12,791 nt of DNA from NCBI RefSeq assembly GCF_949298305.1, contig NZ_CASFWU010000079.1:1-12791 (forward strand), written 5' to 3'. This document shows, piece after piece, positions 7,692 through 12,791 of this stretch. The translations under genes and the position numbers were made by a program. Origin of the DNA: an uncultured Bacteroides sp. Lineage in GTDB: Bacteria; Bacteroidota; Bacteroidia; Bacteroidales; Bacteroidaceae. Numbering within the stretch: position 1 is the stretch's first letter; each line of letters opens with the position of its first letter. The notes below the pieces were generated by a model. The model searched no databases, was not told where the DNA came from, and was given only the letters and a program-made list of their open reading frames with translations.

Positions 7692-7910
7692 GCCGTTTCC
7701 AAATATTCTACAAATCTTGTGCCAATTTTCCGACTACGGATGGAAGCTTCATTTTTTTGAAAGGCAAACTGTTATAAAAACCGAATAAATGTATACAAAA
7801 AGATATATAATTCGTTTTTTTGAACGACACGTATATTTTTCGAAGATGACAAAATAGGATGAAAAATGGCAGAAAATGCAAGATGAAATCCCGTAGAATC
7901 GCATGTTGGC

Positions 7911-7935
7911 CATCGTCACATCGTTTCCTGTGTAG
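7911..7935 (+). repeat. Imperfect direct repeat, copy A
   Basis: The core cgtttcctgtgtag (7922-7935) matches cgtttcctgtctag in copy B at 13 of 14 positions. The upstream part (catc..., ...cat) is also partly shared, giving about 21 matches over 26 aligned columns. The two copies bracket about 138 bp of non-coding DNA. Confidence 0.5.
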
Positions 7936-8073
7936 AAGAACAGGGCTTTTTAAAGGTGAGAAGATGGCTTTTGGGTGACAATAACATCCTATTTCGGCCT
8001 TATAAACGTCGACTTTAGACTCCCAAAGAGGGGTGATGGACCTTGAAAAAGGAGGGTGCCACGTATTCTTTCT

Positions 8074-8099
8074 CATCTTTCCATGCGTTTCCTGTCTAG
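8074..8099 (+). repeat. Imperfect direct repeat, copy B
   Basis: This is the second copy of the repeat at 7911-7935, with one substitution in the 14-nt core and one extra base just before it. It lies in the same orientation. What it is for is unknown. Confidence 0.5.
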
Positions 8100-8390
8100 T
8101 TTAAATGTAAATATTTCGCTATCTGATTGTGTATGAACAAACTAGCCGTTTTCCGCTTTAAAAAATCTCACAGCCCTCTACTTCAGGCCGAAAAAAGCGA
8201 TTCTAAGCAGATTAAGAAATCAAAGTGTCAGATTGTCAAATCGAAGCTAAAGAAGGTTTCGAATGAATACCAGTCTATACCTTTTTTATTATATAAGATA
8301 TCATGAAAAACAGTTGTTTTCTTCTTTCCACCGGAAATACGACGAGGACTTTACCGAGCTTTCTCACGAAAAACTTTCTTTCCGAAATGT

Positions 8391-8421
8391 TTTCGTATGT
8401 CGTAAAAAAGCAGTACTTTAG
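8391..8421 (+). promoter_or_regulatory. Probable gyrA promoter
   Basis: TTTC (8391-8394), 19 nt, then TACTTTAG (8414-8421) matches the Bacteroides TTTG / TAnnTTTG promoter with one mismatch in each box and canonical spacing. It leaves a leader of roughly 40 nt before the gyrA ATG. A palindrome begins at the last base of the -7 box. Confidence 0.5.
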
Positions 8422-8443
8422 CATGGTTTTTCACAAGCCATGC
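8421..8443 (+). promoter_or_regulatory. Palindrome at the gyrA transcription start
   Basis: gcatgg (8421-8426) and ccatgc (8438-8443) form a perfect 6-bp stem, extendable to 9 bp with one G-U pair, leaving a 5-nt loop (8430-8434). It sits immediately after the -7 box, where an operator or a 5'-end RNA hairpin could act. There is no T-run after it, so it is not a terminator. Function is inferred from position only. Confidence 0.4.
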
Positions 8444-8468
8444 AATGTATAATTAATAATCTTCCTAA

Positions 8469-11051
8469 ATGCTTGAACAAGACAGAATTATAAAGATTAA
8501 CATCGAGGAGGAAATGAAGTCATCCTACATTGACTACTCCATGTCGGTCATTGTTTCGCGTGCCCTTCCGGATGTTAGAGACGGTTTTAAACCAGTACAC
8601 CGAAGAATTCTTTTCGGTATGATGGGATTGGGAAACACATCAGACAAACCTTATAAAAAATCGGCCAGAGTAGTAGGCGAAGTGCTGGGTAAATATCACC
8701 CGCATGGCGACTCGTCCGTTTACGGAGCTTTGGTCCGCATGGCACAGCCTTGGGCCATGCGCTACATGCTGGTAGACGGACAAGGCAACTATGGTTCGGT
8801 AGACGGCGACAGTGCTGCAGCAATGCGTTATACCGAATGCCGCCTTCAGAAAATCGGTGAAGACATGATGCAGGACATCGACAAGGAAACGGTGGACATG
8901 CAAAACAACTTCGACGACTCTTTGCAGGAGCCGACCGTAATGCCGACCCGCATTCCGAACCTGCTGGTAAATGGTGCTTCGGGTATTGCTGTTGGTATGG
9001 CAACCAATATGCCGACCCATAACCTGACCGAAGTCATCAACGCCTGCGTGGCCTACGTGGACAACAACGATATTGATATCGAAGAACTGATGACATACAT
9101 CAAGGCTCCCGACTTTCCGACAGGAGGCTATATCTATGGCATGAGCGGTGTGCGCGAGGCCTATCTCACAGGGCGCGGACGTGTAGTGATGCGCGCCAAA
9201 GCCGAGATTGAAACCGGAGCTACTCACGACAAGATTGTAGTGACAGAGATTCCCTACGGGGTCAACAAGGCAGAGCTGATTAAGTCTATCGCCGATCTGG
9301 CCAATGAAAAGAAGATAGAAGGCATATCCAACGCCAACGATGAATCGGACCGCGAGGGTATGCGCATCGTCATCGACGTGAAGAGGGATGCCAACGCCAG
9401 CGTAGTACTGAACAAGTTATACAAGATGACGCAGTTGCAGACATCTTTCGGTGTCAACAACGTGGCATTGGTTCACGGACGCCCACGTCTGCTGAACCTG
9501 AAAGACCTGATTAAATATTTCATCGAACACCGTCATGATGTTGTCATTCGCCGTACCAAATTTGATTTGCGGAAGGCCAAGGAACGTGCGCATATCTTGG
9601 AAGGATTGATTATCGCTTCGGACAATATTGACGAAGTTATCAAGATTATCCGTGCAGCTCAAACCCCCAACGATGCCATTACAGGCTTGATGGAAAGATT
9701 TGAATTGACCGAAATCCAGAGCCGTGCCATTGTCGAGATGCGTCTGCGCCAACTCACAGGACTGATGCAAGACCAGTTGCATGCTGAATATGAAGAGATT
9801 CAGAAACAGATTGCTTATTTGGAAGAAATTCTGGTGAACGATGAACTTTGCCGCAAAGTCATCAAGGACGAGCTTATCGAGGTAAGGGATAAATATGGCG
9901 ACGAGCGCCGTTCTGAGATCGTATATTCATCTGAAGAATTCAATCCTGAAGACTTCTATTCGGACGATGAAATGATTATCACCATCTCTCACATGGGCTA
10001 CATCAAACGTACTCCCTTGTGTGAATTCCGTGCACAAAACAGGGGTGGGGTAGGTTCCAAGGGAACAGAAACTCGCGACGAGGATTTCGTGGAGCATATC
10101 TATCCGGCAACCATGCACAACACCATGATGTTCTTCACCCAAAAGGGCAAGTGCTATTGGCTGAAAGTTTATGAAATTCCCGAAGGTACAAAGAACTCCA
10201 AAGGACGTGCCATCCAGAACCTGCTGAACATTGATTCGGACGATGCGGTGAATGCTTATCTGCGTGTAAAGAACTTGAACGACGAGGAATTCATCAACAG
10301 CCATTATGTCGTATTCTGTACGAAAAACGGCATTATCAAGAAGACTGTACTCGAACAGTATTCTCGCCCGCGGCAGAATGGCGTCAATGCCATCTCCATT
10401 CGCGAAGATGACCGTGTAATAGAGGTACGCATGACCAATGGTGAAAACGAAATCATCATTGCCAACCGCAACGGCCGTGCTATCCGTTTCAACGAAAACG
10501 CAGTCCGCCCTATGGGACGTACCGCTACGGGAGTACGCGGTATCACATTGGACGAAGACGGTCAAGACGAAGTTGTAGGCATGATTTGCATTAAGGACCC
10601 TGAAACCGAAACAATTATGGTTGTTTCTGAGCAAGGATACGGAAAACGTTCGGACATAGAAGATTATCGCAAAACCAACCGAGGTGGAAAAGGTGTCAAG
10701 ACTCTGAATATCACTGAAAAGACAGGAAAATTGGTGACAATCAAATCTGTAACAGACGAGAACGACTTGATGATTATCAACAAATCGGGTATCACCATCC
10801 GTCTGAAAGTGGCCGACGTGCGTATCATGGGTCGAGCTACACAAGGAGTACGGTTAATCAATCTTGAGAAAAGAAACGATGAAATCGGATCTGTATGTAA
10901 AGTCACATCAGAAAATGTAGACGTTGAAACCGAAGATACTGAAAACAATGGAAATGTCTTGTCAGAGGATAGCAACGCTGAAAAAACTGAGAACCGCCGT
11001 CCGATAGAAAAAGGATTGTTTGACGATGAGTTATTTGAAAACGAAGAATAG
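8469..11051 (+). CDS. gyrA: DNA gyrase subunit A
   Basis: The cleavage-and-religation subunit of type IIA topoisomerase; with GyrB (not in the window) it introduces negative supercoils. 860 aa. The N-terminal breakage-reunion domain is intact, with the catalytic Tyr121 in AAMRYTE. The quinolone-determining segment reads HPHGDSSVYG (77-86): the key serine is wild-type Ser82 (E. coli Ser83), but the position of E. coli Asp87 is Gly86. The C-terminal pinwheel carries a GyrA-box-like QNRGGVG at 523-529 and a second RGGKG motif at 738-742. It ends in a long acidic tail (about 810-860). This indicates GyrA rather than ParC. The ATG at 8469 is preferred over Met16 because the conserved INIEEE segment before KSSYIDYSMS is then retained. 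The leader has no strong Shine-Dalgarno. The TPR gene follows after 31 bp. Confidence 0.97.
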   Translation: MLEQDRIIKINIEEEMKSSYIDYSMSVIVSRALPDVRDGFKPVHRRILFGMMGLGNTSDKPYKKSARVVGEVLGKYHPHGDSSVYGALVRMAQPWAMRYMLVDGQGNYGSVDGDSAAAMRYTECRLQKIGEDMMQDIDKETVDMQNNFDDSLQEPTVMPTRIPNLLVNGASGIAVGMATNMPTHNLTEVINACVAYVDNNDIDIEELMTYIKAPDFPTGGYIYGMSGVREAYLTGRGRVVMRAKAEIETGATHDKIVVTEIPYGVNKAELIKSIADLANEKKIEGISNANDESDREGMRIVIDVKRDANASVVLNKLYKMTQLQTSFGVNNVALVHGRPRLLNLKDLIKYFIEHRHDVVIRRTKFDLRKAKERAHILEGLIIASDNIDEVIKIIRAAQTPNDAITGLMERFELTEIQSRAIVEMRLRQLTGLMQDQLHAEYEEIQKQIAYLEEILVNDELCRKVIKDELIEVRDKYGDERRSEIVYSSEEFNPEDFYSDDEMIITISHMGYIKRTPLCEFRAQNRGGVGSKGTETRDEDFVEHIYPATMHNTMMFFTQKGKCYWLKVYEIPEGTKNSKGRAIQNLLNIDSDDAVNAYLRVKNLNDEEFINSHYVVFCTKNGIIKKTVLEQYSRPRQNGVNAISIREDDRVIEVRMTNGENEIIIANRNGRAIRFNENAVRPMGRTATGVRGITLDEDGQDEVVGMICIKDPETETIMVVSEQGYGKRSDIEDYRKTNRGGKGVKTLNITEKTGKLVTIKSVTDENDLMIINKSGITIRLKVADVRIMGRATQGVRLINLEKRNDEIGSVCKVTSENVDVETEDTENNGNVLSEDSNAEKTENRRPIEKGLFDDELFENEE

Positions 11052-11082
11052 ACATAATATTAATTTAAAATTTTCTACAATC

Positions 11083-12369
11083 ATGAAAAAAGTACTATTT
11101 TCAATGTGTTTATTGCTGGCTGCAGGCTTTACCTTTGCCCAGGAAAAGGCAGTTAAGGAAGCCAAAAGCATAGCCAATGGAACCAATCCGGATTTTGCCA
11201 AAGCTGAACAGCTGATTCAAGGAGCCTTGACAAATCCTGAGACGAAAGATGATCCTGCTACATGGGACGTTGCCGGATTTATTCAAAGAAGAAGAAGTGA
11301 GAAAGAGATGGAAAATGCTTTCTTGAGAAAGCCTTATGACACTCTGCAAGTTTATAACAGTGCACTGAACATGTGCAAATACTTCTTGAAATGCGATGAA
11401 CTGGCTCAAATTCCTAATGAGAAGGGTAAGATTAAAAACAAATACAGAAAATCAAATGCCGCAACCATGATGGGCGAACGTGGCAATCTGATTAACGGTG
11501 GTATCCAGTACTTCAATATGGCTACCAGCAAAACAGATCAGGAAGCAAAGGATCTCAATGCAAAAGCTTTGGATTTCTTCGCAACTTACATTGATGTAGC
11601 AGCAAGCCCCATGCTTGAGAAAGAGAACCTGTTGCAGACAGACACTGTATTACCCCAAATCGCTTATTATGCCAGCTTGGCAGCTGCCAAAAATGAAGAT
11701 TATCCTAATGTATTGAAGTATGCTCCTTACGCTAAAAATGATAAGGAAGTAGGTAAATACGCAATGGAATTCATCTCAACGGCATTGAAGGCTCAAGGTG
11801 ACACTGTAAAATGGATTGCCTCTTTGCAGGAAGGTATCCAAAAGTACCCTGACCACGCATTTTTCTTCGGTCACTTGATTGACTATTACAGCAGCAACAA
11901 CAAGTATGATGAAGCTATGCAGTTTGCTGACAATATGCTGGCCAAAGACCCCAACAATACTTTCTATTTGTATGTAAAGGGTTATCTGTATCACAACATG
12001 TATAGCGTGCTTAAAGAACAGAACAAAGCGCAGGAAGCAGCCGACGCATTGAACAAGAGTATTGAATTCTATCAAAAAACAACGGAAGTAGACCCTAATT
12101 ACGCAGAAGCCTATTCAAATTTGGGTCTGGTTTACTGCTTGCAAGCTCAAGACTTCTCTGAGAATGCTACTACAGACGTAAATGATCCGAAATACAAAGA
12201 AGACCAGGCAACTTTGAAAACTTTCTACGAAAAGGCAAAACCTTGCTATGAAAAGGCAAGAGCTCTGAAACCCGACCAGAAAGATTTGTGGTTGAACGGT
12301 TTGTATCGTGTTTATTACAACTTGGATATGGGACCTGAATTCAAAGAAATTGAAGATATGATGCAATAA
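11083..12369 (+). CDS. Exported TPR-repeat protein of unknown function
   Basis: A protein of 428 aa with a clear signal peptide (KKVLFSMCLLLAAGFTFAQ), probably cleaved after TFA or FAQ and released to the periplasm. There is no lipobox cysteine. The mature protein is almost wholly helical. TPR-like units are recognisable at about 258-292 (NKYDEAMQFADNMLAKDPNN), about 320-355 (YQKTTEVDPNYAEAYSNLGL) and about 377-412 (AKPCYEKARALKPDQKDLW). The N-terminal half (about 20-250) is less repetitive but also helical. TPRs usually scaffold protein contacts; no catalytic motif is visible. An upstream in-frame start at 11020 would overlap the end of gyrA and bury the signal peptide, so I chose the ATG at 11083. 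It lies 31 bp after gyrA with no terminator between and is likely co-transcribed, but nothing suggests a role with gyrase. Confidence 0.85.
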   Translation: MKKVLFSMCLLLAAGFTFAQEKAVKEAKSIANGTNPDFAKAEQLIQGALTNPETKDDPATWDVAGFIQRRRSEKEMENAFLRKPYDTLQVYNSALNMCKYFLKCDELAQIPNEKGKIKNKYRKSNAATMMGERGNLINGGIQYFNMATSKTDQEAKDLNAKALDFFATYIDVAASPMLEKENLLQTDTVLPQIAYYASLAAAKNEDYPNVLKYAPYAKNDKEVGKYAMEFISTALKAQGDTVKWIASLQEGIQKYPDHAFFFGHLIDYYSSNNKYDEAMQFADNMLAKDPNNTFYLYVKGYLYHNMYSVLKEQNKAQEAADALNKSIEFYQKTTEVDPNYAEAYSNLGLVYCLQAQDFSENATTDVNDPKYKEDQATLKTFYEKAKPCYEKARALKPDQKDLWLNGLYRVYYNLDMGPEFKEIEDMMQ

Positions 12370-12390
12370 TAAGTTCAATTGAAAAAAAGA

Positions 12391-12437
12391 AAAAACAGCT
12401 TCAAATTCCTTTGCTGGGATTTGAAGCTGTTTTTTTA
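12391..12437 (+). terminator. Terminator of the gyrA-TPR transcript
   Basis: A perfect 12-bp stem (acagcttcaaat ending at 12406, complement at 12419-12430) has a 12-nt loop. It is flanked by an A-run on the left and seven T residues on the right, and begins about 20 nt after the TPR stop. The matching A and T runs could make it work in both directions. Confidence 0.9.
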
Positions 12438-12458
12438 CCAATTATAGTCAATGAATAA

Positions 12459-12698
12459 CTGAAGAATTATCGTTATGGACCGAATTCCAGCGTGTACGCG
12501 CCGGAATCCTTCAGGGAATATTCCGATATCAAGAAGGCATATTACCTCACCATGAGGCTGGGACTCATCTTCCATCAGTGCAGACAAAGGGATGTGGCGC
12601 TGACAAGGCTTGCCAGGTGGTATGACAAAGTGGAGAAATCTGGTTTCCTGGCATTCTGGAGGGTGGCACGTTCCATACAGACACATTATCCGACCTGA
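12459..12698 (+). pseudogene. Remnant of an ISL3-family transposase, frameshifted and truncated
   Basis: The frame from 12516 to 12695 encodes SDIKKAYYLTMRLGLIFHQC, then LARWYDKVEKSGF and VARSIQTHY. I recognise this as the C-terminal part of DDE transposases of the ISL3 (IS204/IS1001/IS1096/IS1165) type common in Bacteroides. Upstream, a different frame (about 12476-12511) reads WTEFQRVRAGIL, the expected preceding residues. It must join FREY by a frameshift near 12511-12513. The frame stops at 12696-12698, before the end expected for the family, and the N-terminal two-thirds, with most catalytic residues, is absent. It is therefore a dead fragment. I matched the family from memory of its conserved residues, not from a search. 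Confidence 0.65.
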
Positions 12699-12725
12699 GT
12701 TTTGGATAAGAAATGTGCCTGAAAA

Positions 12726-12757
12726 TTAGTTAGAATGCTCAATTATATGTATCTTTA
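12726..12757 (+). promoter_or_regulatory. Possible promoter for a gene beyond the window
   Basis: TTAG (12726-12729), 20 nt, then TATCTTTA (12750-12757) differs from the Bacteroides consensus TTTG / TAnnTTTG by one base in each box. No start codon follows inside the window. This is a weak call in AT-rich DNA. Confidence 0.3.
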
Positions 12758-12791
12758 TAGTGTGAAAATCAAAACGATAGCATATAATTAT

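Larger units (their letters stand above)
7692..8390. other. Long gene-free divergent intergenic region
   Basis: About 700 bp between the clpC and gyrA promoters, whose genes point away from each other. It is AT-rich at both ends and less so at about 7880-8100. I see no protein gene I can support, no tRNA and no recognisable riboswitch. It does hold an imperfect direct repeat (7911-7935 and 8074-8099), a small cctt-gaaa-aagg hairpin near 8041 and several short hairpins. No further exact TAnnTTTG box was found on either strand. It could encode a small RNA or hold an old repeat element; neither is shown. Confidence 0.5.

Noticed and set aside
7708..8076. Minus-strand open frame of 122 codons in the clpC-gyrA gap
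   Set aside because: No recognisable domain, no promoter or ribosome-binding site at its start, and composition like translated non-coding AT-rich DNA. It ends close to the clpC promoter.
8303..8452. Plus-strand open frame of 49 codons ending 16 bp before gyrA (starts MKNSCFLLST)
   Set aside because: It runs straight through the probable gyrA promoter and the palindrome, has no ribosome-binding site and matches nothing I recognise. A conserved leader peptide is possible but unsupported.
8508..8516. Strong Shine-Dalgarno-like gaggaggaa just before an internal ATG of gyrA
   Set aside because: It encodes the conserved Glu-rich IEEE segment found in all GyrA proteins; starting downstream would remove conserved residues.
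9927..10844. Minus-strand open frame of 305 codons inside gyrA
   Set aside because: It is a long shadow of the codon usage of gyrA. The residues are His/Val/Phe-rich without motifs.
11020..11082. Upstream start for the TPR protein overlapping gyrA
   Set aside because: It would place a hydrophilic 21-residue extension before a perfect signal peptide, and it overlaps gyrA coding sequence.
1..12791. CRISPR array, toxin-antitoxin, defence island, restriction system or prophage genes
   Set aside because: I looked on both strands and saw no regularly spaced repeats and no protein families of these kinds; the window is mostly core genes.

Overview
The window looks like a housekeeping stretch of a Bacteroidales chromosome, most likely Bacteroides, Phocaeicola or a close relative. 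Four things point there. Promoters fit the Bacteroides form (TTTG, 19-22 nt, TAnnTTTG). Most starts lack a strong Shine-Dalgarno. HtpG, ClpC and GyrA carry Bacteroidetes-style signatures. A surface-type patatin/beta-barrel protein and an ISL3-type transposase remnant are also present.

Layout. Positions 1-235 hold no gene: a perfect hairpin (29-70), an 18-bp tandem repeat resembling an insertion-sequence end (154-188) and a strong terminator (201-236). Two nearly identical tRNA-Arg(ACG) genes follow on the minus strand (236-393), with their promoter at 410-440. The minus strand then carries three protein genes, each with its own signals: a patatin/POTRA/barrel outer-membrane protein (465-2759), htpG (2942-4990) and clpC (5091-7622). 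A largely gene-free divergent region (about 7692-8468) separates clpC from the plus-strand unit gyrA (8469-11051) and a secreted TPR protein (11083-12369), closed by a strong terminator (12391-12437). A frameshifted, truncated transposase fragment (12459-12698) and a weak promoter-like site end the window.

Functional picture. clpC and htpG are two protein-quality-control ATPases encoded side by side. A terminator lies between them, so they are probably separate transcripts. gyrA and the TPR gene are 31 bp apart with no terminator between, so they are probably co-transcribed; no functional link is evident. The patatin protein probably acts at the cell envelope.

I found no convincing undescribed multi-gene system. 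The most unusual signals are the tRNA-Arg pair, with A19/U56 in place of the near-universal G19-C56 contact and a compensatory 3-70 pair difference between copies, and the long clpC/gyrA intergenic region with an imperfect direct repeat bracketing about 138 bp.
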